Position numbers and translations under genes: made by a program. From Brevipalpus yothersi (taxonomy: Eukaryota; Arthropoda; Arachnida; Trombidiformes; Tenuipalpidae), in assembly GCA_003956705.1 (NCBI GenBank), contig QZCP01000179.1:56115-120114 (forward strand): 64,000 nt of DNA. The letters run 5' to 3'. Within the stretch, counting starts at the first letter, position 1. Every line of letters starts with the position of its first letter. Shown piece by piece: positions 34,947 to 48,037 of this stretch. The notes below the pieces were generated by a model. The model did not search any database and was not told where the DNA came from. It worked only from the letters and a program-made list of their open reading frames with translations.

Positions 34947-36065
34947 GATCGAACATCAAGTTTAATATTTTCGGAATGAATCACGAAGAAGAAATTGGAT
35001 CAAAATCATCTCCAATATTTCCAACGGAAATTCATCCAGATAGAATTTTCGACACAATCAAAAGGACAATAAGTCATTCAGAGATGTCAATGATAACAAA
35101 ATAGTTGACATTGTTAACCTTCCATCCACCATGTTCGACAAACTTGACTAATACTTCTGAATCAAAATATTTTGTTAGAAAACTTTAATATCATTCTCCC
35201 CACATTCAAACTATTCAATTTAATTCGGCTTAATGATCCAAGAATCCAAAAACATTGGAACACATAGTAGGATGTTGAGTGTAGAGACTACCAAACAATT
35301 ATTGCTGAGTACATGATAAGCTTGGCTATCAAAATCAGCATCAAAATATTTTGATTGCGATTATGATTCAAAAATATGTGAAGATAACAGAAAACAACAT
35401 TGTTTTTGAAACAGCCACTCTTACTAGTACATGGATCATATCTTGTGTGCGCGACTTTAAACACTCTGTTTTGCTTACTGTTTGCGGTCGGTTTCACACA
35501 CATACCATTGTGTTGCCTCCAATACGAATCCAGAGCGAAAAAGCTCATAAATTATCGATAACAAATCAAAATTAAATCTTGACCATGTGAAATTAAACGC
35601 AAATCCTATCCACAACCAACTCAATCTATGGTCAAGTGACTTGACTCAAGTCTGCAATGACACACTGTTATTGCATCATTCTTACCAGTTCAAGTTGATC
35701 ATATTTTTACGATCCAGAAAGACAGCAAACTTGTGTTGACATTTGTGTTATCCCAGTTTTTGTGAATTTTAAATGGATCTTGTTAAATAATTAGCCATTA
35801 AAACCATGGAAGTGATTATACAGTGAAAGAAAAGTGTTCAATCAATGTCCAATCAATGTGATTAAAATGTATCACATTTTCAAATGTACCGCTTAATTAA
35901 GCTTTTTTTATTCTCAACATTCACTTTGATTGTCAAAGTTTGACTTGAAGTATTGAAGCCCGCCAATAGTTTCTTTCTGTTTACTTGAAAAAGTTTTCAA
36001 GTTGATCAAATCAAATCGAGGTGTGATTATCATTAATTGATTCATAAGTATCCAATTTTGTAGTG
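34947..36065. other. Divergent intergenic region RCE1 / RAD1
   Basis: About 1.1 kb between two oppositely oriented start codons. No exon is supported, and short open frames on both strands look random. Promoters of both genes are expected here but no specific box is recognisable. Confidence 0.4.
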
Positions 36066-37036
36066 ATGGCTGATTATCAGAGTCAAGAGCAAGAACAACA
36101 ACAATCATTAAATGCCTCTCAGATAATGTTCAATGTTTTTCTCAAAGATTGTCAAGTTTTGTTGAAAGGTTTACAAGCTCTATCGTTTGGTGAACGAATA
36201 TCATTCAATGTTCAAAGTTCGGGAATAGTTTTAAAGAATCAGCAACATCGAACATGTAATTTATCATTTTTTCTCGAATGGAGTCTATTCGAGGGTGTAG
36301 CGCCAATTATTGAGGAAAATTTTGCCTTCGCTGTTGACTCAAAAGGATTAATATTGTTTCTGCAAATATTTGGATCTGAATCACACAATGATTTTAATAT
36401 GGAAGTTGACGATGATGTTGCCAATTCTTGTCAATTAGAAATGCGTTATAATGGTAAGATTGTGAAATAATTTTATCATGCTTACTGAGGGTGTAGCTTG
36501 AATTTTCATTGATTGAACGTTATTCTTTCTTTTGCTCAGGACACGGATCAAATCTTGAACTCAGAATTGAGAAAAATTGTCACGAAACTGTGTGTTCAAT
36601 GGCCACTTATGATACAGCATTGGATCCTGACTTTGAGATGCCCAACAATGATGTAATCAATGAGGTCATTATCGATGCACTGTTGAAAGAATTATGGTCT
36701 GAATTTGATTCACTCAGCTCGAATCTCAGAATTAGTTTCGACAAGGATGAGCAGAAATTAACATTTTCATCTGAAAGTTCTTATGGGAAAAATGCTTTTT
36801 CACTCACAAAGGACACCACTGATTTCCTATTGATGTGCAAGATTCGACAAACCAAAGAGCATAGTTATCAAATGAAGATGGTTCAGAAATGCTACAAAGC
36901 ACTCAGTCAAGCAAATAAGATAAATCTTCGCGTTGACCACAATGGAATGCTATCAATGGTGATGATGATTGACTTGGATCATGAAAGAAAAGCATTCGCC
37001 ATTTTCACCTGTTGTGCATTGACCGAAGACTCATAG
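36066..37036 (+). CDS. RAD1: Cell-cycle checkpoint protein RAD1 (9-1-1 clamp)
   Basis: Two exons, 36066-36453 and 36540-37036, joined MRYN-G-HGSNLELRI, 294 residues (human 282). RAD1 forms the ring-shaped 9-1-1 clamp with RAD9 and HUS1, loaded on damaged DNA to activate ATR signalling. The order of blocks matches RAD1: FNVFLKDCQVLLKGLQALSF, FFLEWSLFEGV, FAVDSKGLILFLQIFGS, LEMRYNGHGSNLELRIEKN, DVINEVIIDALLKELWSEFD, LRISFDKDEQKLTFSSES, YQMKMVQKCYKALSQANKIN, LRVDHNGMLSMVMMID and a CCALTEDS end (human CCPDEE). This is the two-lobed PCNA-like fold, and it fits RAD1 better than HUS1 or RAD9. The start is the ATG at 36066; the N-terminus has a Gln/Glu-rich run. The intron is 86 bases. Confidence 0.92.
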
Positions 37037-37459
37037 TTGACCATCTCATCTGTTACTCAGTAAACAGACAAATTGTATTTTCGGACTAATACCTAGTTAA
37101 AAGATTATTCTAGAAATCTGATGCCTTCATCTATAAAAACATTCCATCCGACACATTAAAATTTCATCAAAAAAATATTGTAAACTGTGTACGTTCACTT
37201 TTCTATATCGATAAGAGAAAATATTTCCAATTTCGTCTTTTCTCTCTTCCTTTTCTAAGCCCAGAGTACGATCGAATATTTTCCTTGATCTATGGGAAAG
37301 GAAGAGATTTCCTTCCACTATGAGAGAATTTTTTCAAAACCTTCTACATCATTCATGTGGATGATAGAAAATCAAGATTTTTAGGTCAAAATCGAAATTT
37401 TTGTGGAACTTGAAATATTTATAAACATGAATATTTGTAAATTTTCATGTGTACAAAAA
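37037..37459. other. Convergent 3' region RAD1 / LRR gene
   Basis: About 420 bases between two converging 3' ends. No exon is seen; it should hold both 3' UTR ends. Confidence 0.4.
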
Positions 37460-40400
37460 TCAAATCAAGAAAAGAGCTATTAACAACAGTAAAATCATCT
37501 TGAAATAGTTTGATGAATTGTAGTCATTTCCGTTAGCTTCGTTCACGCAATCAGGTATTCTTGAGCTCAGATTGGCTATGGGAATTTTTGCCATACCAAT
37601 TTCGAATGAGCATTCAGTTTTTTGAGGCATATTAACCTTTGTTACTTGTCCACTGCCAGACAACCACTCACTGAACCATTTCAGTTGACAACTACAATGG
37701 AATGGATTATCTGAAATATTGGAACAAATAAAGTGAGTGACATCTAGAACTATAATCTGAATTTTTGCTCACCATGGACATCAAGAAGCTCGAATGTATT
37801 CAAGATAGGACGAAAAGTTTGATAAGATAACGTTTTCAACTGATTATGATCCATCCAAAACCATTTAATGGAAGTTAGATGATCAAAGGCCCCAAACTCG
37901 ATTGTTTTTAATCTGCAAGATACAAAAGATAACAAGATAAAAAAAGATATTAAAGTGTCAATTTACATGTGCAAATTGAGAAGACATCCTCATGGAATTT
38001 GGAAAGTTATTTTAGTTAAATTTGGCTTGAAGCTCTCAATATTTGGCTGAATTGCTCATGGAATTGCAGTGGAAGAGATTACATATAATTGATCAACTTT
38101 TTTCATGTCGCAGTAATCAAATTTCTTAATCAATTAAAATTTTAAATCATCAGTATTACTATGTTTTGGACTTTAAACTAGAGTTGCTGAAGCGACAGTT
38201 TTCTATCCATTTCCGTAAAGTACAAAATCCTTTTTATCGGAAAGAGTCTCTCTTTTCTCCAAAATTCACCGCATCCATCTAAATATAGCAATGATCCAAC
38301 AAAATGAAGTAATAACCAACGGGAAGATAAAATTAATATCAATTAGCGATCTGAATAAATAATAACTCATGAAATTGATAAATTAATTGACTGAGACAAG
38401 GTGATAAAGAGGTCCAGATGATTTGATGAAAAATGATCAAATTGGAGAAAATGAAAATGCCAATAGATCAAATAGCTAATGGAAAAGATATAATAAAGTT
38501 ATCAGGACAAAATTCTGGTTTTTATGAATTTACATTCAGAACCATATTTCGTTCTTTACCATGAATAGTGATGAATTCAAGATCGCTTGACAAAAATCCA
38601 AGATTTTGCCCGAAAATATCGGTATCGATCCTGGAATGAAATCATCTGGAAGGATGCACTGTTTTTGCCAAGAAATTTTGCCTCATAAATATGGAGCAGA
38701 GATCTCTCTTGAAAAAATTCATTGAGATTGACATGATAAAATAAATACAGTACAAGTGAAGCGCATCCCCTGAAGCTATCAAGATTTGATGGAAAATATA
38801 TTCCACTGCCAAATCATTATCATGATCATCGTTCTTGAATAGAATATTTTGAACTAATCGAGCAAGAGCTCTTGAGGCAGAGACTTATCTCAGCTTTCAT
38901 TATGAAATTTTTTCAGCCCCAAAAAAAATGATCCAACAAAGTTGCACATGATGCCCATTTTGATCTTGCAAATATCTATCTTTCTATCTCTCATCCGGTA
39001 GTAGCACCTAACCCTATCCAGTTAAAGTACATGTGTATGTGTGACCATAAGTAGGAAGAAAAATCAGGCGACGCTTTTTCATTACCGAAATTTTCTATCC
39101 TAGAAATAGTCAAATCTTTTCGAAAACCATCTCAAACTATCACTATTATTAACTATTAACTATCATTATCTGCTTATTTCACTGAAAAAAGTATTTTGAT
39201 CAAATTTCCCCAGTCAGCTTCAAAAAAGCAATTGTCACTTCTAAAACAGTTTTTTTCTGTTAAAATGGACAAACTCTGTATAAAATTCTCTCTCATACTC
39301 AAAATTTGAAGAAAATGAGTAAAAATCACTTCCACACACACTATAAAAAATTTTTAACATTATAAGCTACAAAATTGATGATTAGATAATCTCAATTGCT
39401 GGTAATTCGGAAAAAATCAGCGGGAAAATTTTCCAAAACACCCAAAATTTGATGACTCGTTCTTGAGAGTTTGAATATGCAAAGAAAAACATGAAAAGAA
39501 TATATTCCCGAAATAACCAACAAGCATGTCCCCTGAAGACTCTATTCTAGATATTTCATCCAATTTTGCCACCTCTTTCCCTGAGAAAAAAGCCAGAACC
39601 TATTCTCATTACTGATGGGACGTACTGAAGATCCAGAGAACATAGTCTATGGCAGATAATCATTGGATCATTGTTCATGAGCCAGCTCAAGCTCGATAAC
39701 TTTCCTTTTCAATTTTTCTTCCTTCTTTTTCTTTTCTCACTCGAATGATTATATATCCACCTACAAGCGATATATATTTGGACCAATATCGTTAATCTTT
39801 ATCAATACATGACCAAAACTCAATGGTAAATCGTGTTCATTGAAGCTCTATGGTCATTTTCATGTAAGAAAGAGAAAGAGAGGAACCTTCTGTTGGAAGC
39901 AACATGATTAATTCAAATGATGGCAAGATCTATTGTTGCCCACGCTTGATGATATCTTTCAATTTCTTCTTCTCCTTCTTTTTCCTCTTCATGAGTCGAA
40001 AGTAATTTCGTTTCACCAAGCAAATAGACACTACCCGATTTCTCAGCGTCAGTAAATAGTAATTTTGCCCCAAAAAACTTTCATTTCACTGATAATCAAA
40101 ACATGAACATCTATCATCGATGGATACAAAATCCACTGTTTATAAAGGATCAAGAAAATGAAAAAATGACCATCTTGACTGGTCTCTCTCTCTCCTGAAA
40201 AGTATATCATATGGCAACCAAAAATGCTGGATTGCATCAAATTTAATGTACATTCAGCATGATTCAGCTTGAAGATGATCACAAGATTCAGGTTACACAG
40301 CATTCCCTACTCAACTTGACCATCGGTCAGTAATTGTGGAATGCAGAAGAGGAAAGAGTAGGGAATTGAGGAGGAAAATTGTCTCTTCTTCTATCTCCAG

Positions 40401-40912
40401 GATCCTAGGCTGTCTTCACTTCCTTCTTGTCAACCCTTGAGTATGGTCGTGTTATAGACTAATCTCATGAGAGATCAGGAAAAGAGTGGAAGGAAGAGAG
40501 AAAGAGAGAGAGAAGGAGAATCAAACTATCGAAAAATCATCAAGAAAAAAGAAAGAGAAAGCAACAAATAGTGAGGATCACGAGAATCAGCTCACAATAG
40601 ATCAGAGAGATTGATTGGACAAGCTTTCGAGTGTATTGCGTGTTCGATGATTTTCAAGATTCAATGAGATGTGGAGCAGAAGAGCGAAATCACATGAGCT
40701 CATATCAGAGTCTATTTCTATCTCTACTTCTGAGAAGTCATCATTTACTTTTCTTCTTTTCTCTTCTAGAAGCTCATGTGGCAAGGGAATTTTAACGAGA
40801 AGTTTGAGAAAAATTCATCATCAAATATATAGGTGACTTTTCGGTATAGTACCAGGTTAATCTTATTTTTGAGTCTCTCAGCTACACTCTGAATTTCGCT
40901 CAATTTATTCTG

Positions 40913-40979
<67 letters not shown>

Positions 40980-43900
40980 TAGATTCAATATTTCCTGTCA
41001 GCAATGAACTTCCATCTATCATATGGCAAAAAAAATCCTTAATTTTATCCTTTTTTATATAAAATGAATCATTAATCTGATCTATTTGATTCCGTTTTCT
41101 CCATCTTCTTCATTTTGGTGAGAGCTTTTTTTGCTCTCTTATAAAGTTTCAGCAAGTGAAGCTCATCAAGATAATCACTTTAACTAAGCTAGAAGATAAA
41201 GTTCTTACTTCCGAATTTCAAGCAGCTGGATCTCTTAAATAACAGAACGCTCGTTAAGACTCTAGAAGAAAATGGAACAGAATATCGGAAATCTGAGTAA
41301 CTCAACATGCACATTGAGGATGAGGTGTTCCGAACTCCAGATTCAGATTATATATGATTGATTTTGGTACATATTTCCGGGAACTCGATTTCCACTTGTT
41401 TCTGTGATTTTCATGTTTTTTCGACTACATGACAGCGAGTCTTTTGGTTATGCTTTCTCAGTACATTCAGATAGTTGCATGATGTAAAGATATGAATATT
41501 TCATGGTTATCGAGCATCAAACTCTTTGTCAAATCTATGAATAGATGCACACTGCGTGACTAGAATATGACTTCACTAGGGCTACTGCTACATAACTATT
41601 TCCAGAATTATTACTGGCTATGGTAAGTTTTGAACTGTGACCACGATTGTCACTTTCTGTTTCCATTTTCATTCAGTCAATTTTCATGGTAGGAAGGAGA
41701 AAAGAGTAGATCATGGTGTAGCTTTGAGTTTGTTTGTGTATGTGAATAGTTTTCGAATAGTTCAGTGGATTTCAATATCTCGCATGATTGAGAATAGATA
41801 GAGTTGCTTACAAGATCTGTTGTCTGAGAATGATTGCATCTTGTGATCATTCTATACGATCAAGGTCTCGATAATTTTTCATGATCCATCTGAGTTTAGG
41901 AAAATTAATTGAATTGATTCTCACTTTTGTCATACGTAAGATGTGGAGAAGTGGAAAAACATTTGAAAAGTATTCTTTTGAAGATTGATTTGATTGCTGG
42001 ATCACACCTCAAACAGTACATTTGAGTGATGAATCAATCGATGAAAAGTCTGTCTCCCGATGCTTTTGACGCAATTGATTTATTGTTGATCAAGGTTTGG
42101 ATACTTGATCGAATTACACTTCTCTCTCTCCCATCTTTTTCGGGAAGTTCTAATGAAATATCATCATATGATTGCTTCAACCCAGACAATCTCTATGGTA
42201 TTCAGTTTCTCAAAAAAAGTGTCAATTCATTAGTGAATGAGTAGAGAAGAGAAGAATGATAGGTCGTAAAAATATCATAAACCAAAGCGAAAATAAACAG
42301 ATCTTGACTGAGGCTTGATTAATTTTCTCTCTCAGTTTTATTTTTCTCTCTCTCCATCTATGTACTTAGACAATTTCTCATGCCAATGAATTGAAATCGC
42401 GCCAATATACCTGCTATCTTGCATCATTATTGAGCTCTTTTCTTGATCCTAATTCTAGCGACTCGATGTCAACTCACCTCTCGAATTCTCATTCGGTGAT
42501 CGATATTCCTTCTCTCTCTCTCACTCTGATTCTCTATATATCTTTTCTATTTCAAGCCCATATAAGAGAATCAATACATATATTGACCTTAGAATTTTCT
42601 TCTTTGATACCTCCCTTAAAGCGTTGAAAGTATCAATAAAATAGCATGGAAATGTTGCCCACAGCACATTTTTGATGATCTATCAGACTTTTTGGACTCA
42701 ATTTAACAATCGCAAAGTCCCGCTCAAACACATTCACACTCTGTGAACATTCTTCACCCATCTTTCTGTATTCCCTCTGTATATCTCCAAGAGAGAATGT
42801 GTTTGGATAGATCAGCGAGTAGAGGATAATTGTTATGATGATGGCCTAACTTTTACGATACTGAACCATGAAGTGGCCCTCATGAATTAAATGAGTTTGA
42901 TTGTAATGCAAATGATAGACCATACAACAAAGATTCTTTGTATTCCTTTTTCCGATACCCATCAAGGTTTCTTTCCTTCGACAAGCTAGCCCATTTGAAA
43001 GATTCGACACCCAGCTTGTGTGTGTGTGTGTGTGTGAGTGATGCAAGAATACCGATTCCATTGGCATCCAATTCCAATGGATTCCTTACAGCAACATGAT
43101 TGAGCACTCAAAGCAAATAGTGTAGATGTATCCAAACCAAATTACCACTGTATTGGACATCTGAAGGGAAACACATACCGTCCATAAATGAGTCAGCATA
43201 CTTGTACAGATGGAAGATCTGAGGAAGTTGAATAGCCGAAAGATGTAAGTAAGCCTTGGTTTCTTCAAATAGCAGCACGAAACGATCGATATATAAATTA
43301 TAAAGCTGACTCTCACTCTATCGCATGATTAGTTCGATGAATCATAGAATACACTTATTTTGACACATAAACGACATGATTATATCGAAAAAGAATGTGT
43401 GTATCTGTGTTACCCAGTTTCCGTTGACCAGTTGATAAGGATTATTTTCCTCTCATAATTCCAATGATGGTTGATGGGAGCTTCCATCATTTTGATCCCA
43501 GGTCTACTACAGATTGAGATTCATTGTGATGATGATAGGTTTTTGGGAAAGATGAGAGAGAGAGAGATTGTGCATGTGGAAAACTTATCATAAAGGTTCG
43601 CTGGCCAAGTAAGAGAGAGAGAAAAAGAAAGAGAGAAAGTGAATCTTCCTGATAGTCTATTATGTTTATCAGCCATCAAATACTAATGAATTCGAATCAT
43701 TGATGTGATCCCTTGAGAATTGCATCCTACTCGAATTTCCATGGAAAAAGAAAAGAAGATTGAAAGTTCAGATTGAGAGAAGATATTTAGGATTGACAAG
43801 AATCTTTTGACATCTTTGCACACAAGAGATGAGGGAAGATAAAAAAGTTTCTTCAATTCTGGTAGCAAAGGACAAAGAGAAAGTAAAGTTCTTTGGACAC

Positions 43901-44113
43901 AGATTTTGATTAATACTTGGATACCTCTCTCAAAGCAACCATATACAGTAAATCCCACCCGATGAACAATAGAACAGAAAGAAGGCAAAAGAACTTATTC
44001 TCTTGGTATACCAAGAAGAAGAAGGTTTGATTCAATTTTTGGAAATCTTGAGTTGCTCAACAAAGCATATACCCACTTGCAGACTCTAATACAGAATCGA
44101 TTCTGTATACTGC

Positions 44114-44168
<55 letters not shown>

Positions 44169-46913
44169 TTCACCATTACCGTTATGATCTTGAGTGGTCA
44201 AAGTGTCCACAAGAGAAAGTGTAAATAATAGGGACCAGCAAGTGGTTGCTGATGCTGTTGAGCTTCCAATATTCCCCTAAGAGCCCCATTCTTCATCCCA
44301 AATATTCTATTTCCTTTCATCCTGGCAAAAAAAAATATCAAAGCTCGAACTTTGATTTTCCGTTTGAGAAATCTTCCTTTTACACATCATTCTTTCTTTT
44401 TTCGTTTCAATATTTCTCACAAATCGAATTCTAACTATCTCGTTAACTTTTCGGGGCCATAAGCGTCAGTGAGCTGTAATTTAATTGCCCTGACAATTAG
44501 ATGAAGTGGAAATTGGAGAGAGGATTATGAACACCCATAAAGTGGTGTGATTCAGTGAGTGGATGAGTAACTTACCTATTATTGCGAAGTATCAAAAATT
44601 GTAATGATGAACCATACTTTTCGAATGATGTTCGAGTAATCGTGACGATATTATTTCCTCTCAAATCTAATTCCCTTAAGCGAGTCAAATTGTAGAGAGC
44701 TTTATTCGGTATTTCGGTTAGTTTATTTTCTCCCAGGTAAAGATATACAAGAGTATCTGTATGTTTTGAGAGAAAGAAAGAGAGAGAGAGAAGTAAAATT
44801 AGAGGAGAGGGAATACACAAGCATAGAAGGCAAAATATTCAAAAAAATAGTAGCTGAGAGTGTCAAATAGGAAGAGATTGAAGAAAGTTGAGAGAGAATA
44901 TGTTTTTTCACTTGTATCCACCATTACCATTACCATTTCATCCAACAAGGCTCATGAAACAAAACAAGTTGATTCACTTAATAGAATAATTTATATTCAC
45001 TGAATAGGCAGAAACATTGCTCCTTGGAATGGTTTTACATGCAAAGTATTCTTTGTTACACACACAAAAAAAGCTTGATGTACCTTTTTCCATGCACTTT
45101 GGGAAAATTTTCTCTGCGTGTCAAATGTCAACAAAATAAAAGGAATAGAACACATTGGAAATTTACACAATGATACACATTTGGAATCAATTGATTTCAA
45201 GAAATTCAGGAATTTATGGATGCCATCGGAAAAATGAGGTTTATTACTATCATTTCCAATTTAGCTAACATGGAAGTGAAAAAAGGCATAAGTAAACTAT
45301 CTTGACCAAAATTAAATGGACTCTTGGCTGAAACAAAGTATTGAAAGCTATCTATCAAGATTGCATTGAATCATGATTGGCAGAAAACAATATAAGAATC
45401 ATTTTTTCATGGGAACTTTTCAACGAAGAATCAAAACTCATCCACTCACACACACTGGTCAAATCTCACATATCCTTTCTGTATCGATCAATCATATCCA
45501 CATGCTTTCTCCTGATAGCCAAAAAACCAGACTGGGAATAATATTGTAAGATTTCATGGATATAGTAGAAAAAAATTTCAACTGAGTGAAAATGTACGTG
45601 ATGTATGTAGTAAGAAGGTATCTCATGAATATCTGAGATGTCTTCTCTTCCTAAAAAATATATTGAAAAGACTGTAGCAATGAATGATGAGACTGAGAAT
45701 ACCTCTAATGCCTTGAGTCGTCTTCGTTTATCATTGCCAATTTTTCTCAACTGAGATTTGTCTCTGTTAGAATCTGTCTCTTATGTGAACATTATTCCCC
45801 ATGTGTTTCAGCATGAAAGAAGGATCAAATCTTTGCATGACATTGGGCAATATGAGAAAAGATTCTGATGAGATGGGTGGGAAATACAACCGATATTCTG
45901 GACATGAGAATAGCCAAATAACAGCCACTTTGAGGTTCTTCCTTTCTTACACTTTGCTTATTGAGAATAATGTTCTCGGTACCGCAAAGAATAGATGCAT
46001 GCATATCTCACTATCTATGAATTTCATCAGATCTCAAGATCTTTCCACTAAGATGAGAATGAAGAGGGAGAGTGCTTGAAGGAATACCATTCTCAGCGAA
46101 ATGAATGTTCAAACTGAGAAACAGAACACTTGATATCTGATTATTTGCATTGACAGCCACACGTTTTGCTTACCTTCTAAGCCTGAGAATGCTTGTGGAT
46201 GTATATTACTGATATTGTTGTTATCCAATTTCAGCGAGGAGATGGCACTTAAGAGGGTAAAAGAGAATCCGGGAAGCTCCTGGAGAGAATTTGAAATCAA
46301 ATCTAGTTGATCTAAAACTCTCAAAGATTGAAGGCCATAAAATGTTGAGTCTGTAATGAATTCTATGCGATTTTCTTGAATTTCCAAGATCTTTGGAGAA
46401 AAGGGAAGAGGAAAAGAAAAGTAGAGAAAAAGTTAGGGAAAAATTGTCTATTGTCTAATCGAGAAAATCTAAAATAACTATCCCCTATAATTTGATCAGC
46501 GTTCATTTTCATTCGAGCAAGAATCTGCGTTTGTCATCGATTGAAATGATTTAGAATCGATTTTCACTCTTACAATTCATCTCTTCTTACGGAAAAAGTC
46601 TCTCACTCGATTCTGCTATTTATATTTCCTCAAATTCTTTATTCTTTTCATGATACATGTGCTCCTTTGGCTACCTAATCTTAGCAGGGCTTCATTTTGG
46701 ATTCTATTCACAAGTTGGATTAGGCAGTATCTCAATTCTCCATTGAAATGAATGAACACGACCTTATGTTGCTCCCAAGATGATGAAAAATGTGTGCATA
46801 AGGATAGCAGAATTCCCGATCGTATAAAAGAACAAAGATGCAGAAAATGCATGAACAAAATAAACCTAAAATTAATTCGAGAAAGTTAAAGGAATCACTG
46901 AAAGAGCTTAGAG

Positions 46914-46995
<82 letters not shown>

Positions 46996-47844
46996 CTTGG
47001 AAACCTTGAAGGATAAGGTTCTTTCAGAAGAGAGAGATTGAAGTATTGTCACACACAAACAGATTCTCTCTCTCTATTCTATACCTCTTCCTCTTCACTT
47101 TTCACGATCGCTCTATTTGTTTCATGAGTGAAGTAGAAAAAAATATCACTTTCATGGTTTTAGACACACACACATCATACTTGAGAAATATCGATTTTTT
47201 TCTTCTACTTTGTTCTATTTATCTGATATTGTCTGAATTAGCTTGAATTCGGATGTCACTCGCACCATGTAGGTTTCAAAATGTGTATAAAAAGTTTGAA
47301 TCAAGAAGAGTATTCCTGATAGTCACAATTTCACGGTGCAACTCAATAAAAATTCGAAATTCCTTTTTATCAATAGAATACGAATCGTTGGCAATAAAAG
47401 TTTTCCTTTTTACAAAAAGAAGAGCTCTCCGAACTCAGGGAATATGATCGATACAAGTAAGCTAATATCCGCTCAGAAGGTCCTTTACTCTTCATATTAC
47501 TACAGTTTACATGTACATATATTCAGACCTGGTAACTGGTGTTTCGAAACTCTTTTCCTCTCTTCTTCTCTCTCTCTCTCTCTCTCTCTCTCTATTCCAT
47601 TCTTTTTGAACCTATTCAATGCTAATTTTTCGCTTCAATTATTCCATTTCTCTCTTTTGAGTTATCCACTAGAATAGAGGAAGATAGTAGGAGGTACTCT
47701 CTCTCTCTCACACACACATACACATATATAAATGTGAGAGAGATGTATTTTTGGCTCATAACGAATAGTTATCATTTCCTATCTCATAATGTTTCTTGTA
47801 AAAGTACAATGTGCCTCAGGGTTTTCATATATTCTAACTCTCAT

Positions 47845-47905
<61 letters not shown>

Positions 47906-48006
47906 TTCTTTAATAGGAACCACTATTTGAATGAGTATTTCTATGACTAGAAAGTAAGAGAGATAAAGGGTATCTCTAGTATATCTTCATTATTTGATTT
48001 TCATAG

Positions 48007-48037
<31 letters not shown>

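Noticed and set aside
36063..36065. GTG as start of RAD1
   Set aside because: The ATG immediately after it (36066) is the normal eukaryotic start; GTG starts are not expected here. The same applies to frames opening with GTG in RCE1, the FAM13-like gene and Asx.
40913..40980. CRISPR-like or tandem array
   Set aside because: It is a plain GA dinucleotide run without spacers; nothing prokaryotic is seen in the window.
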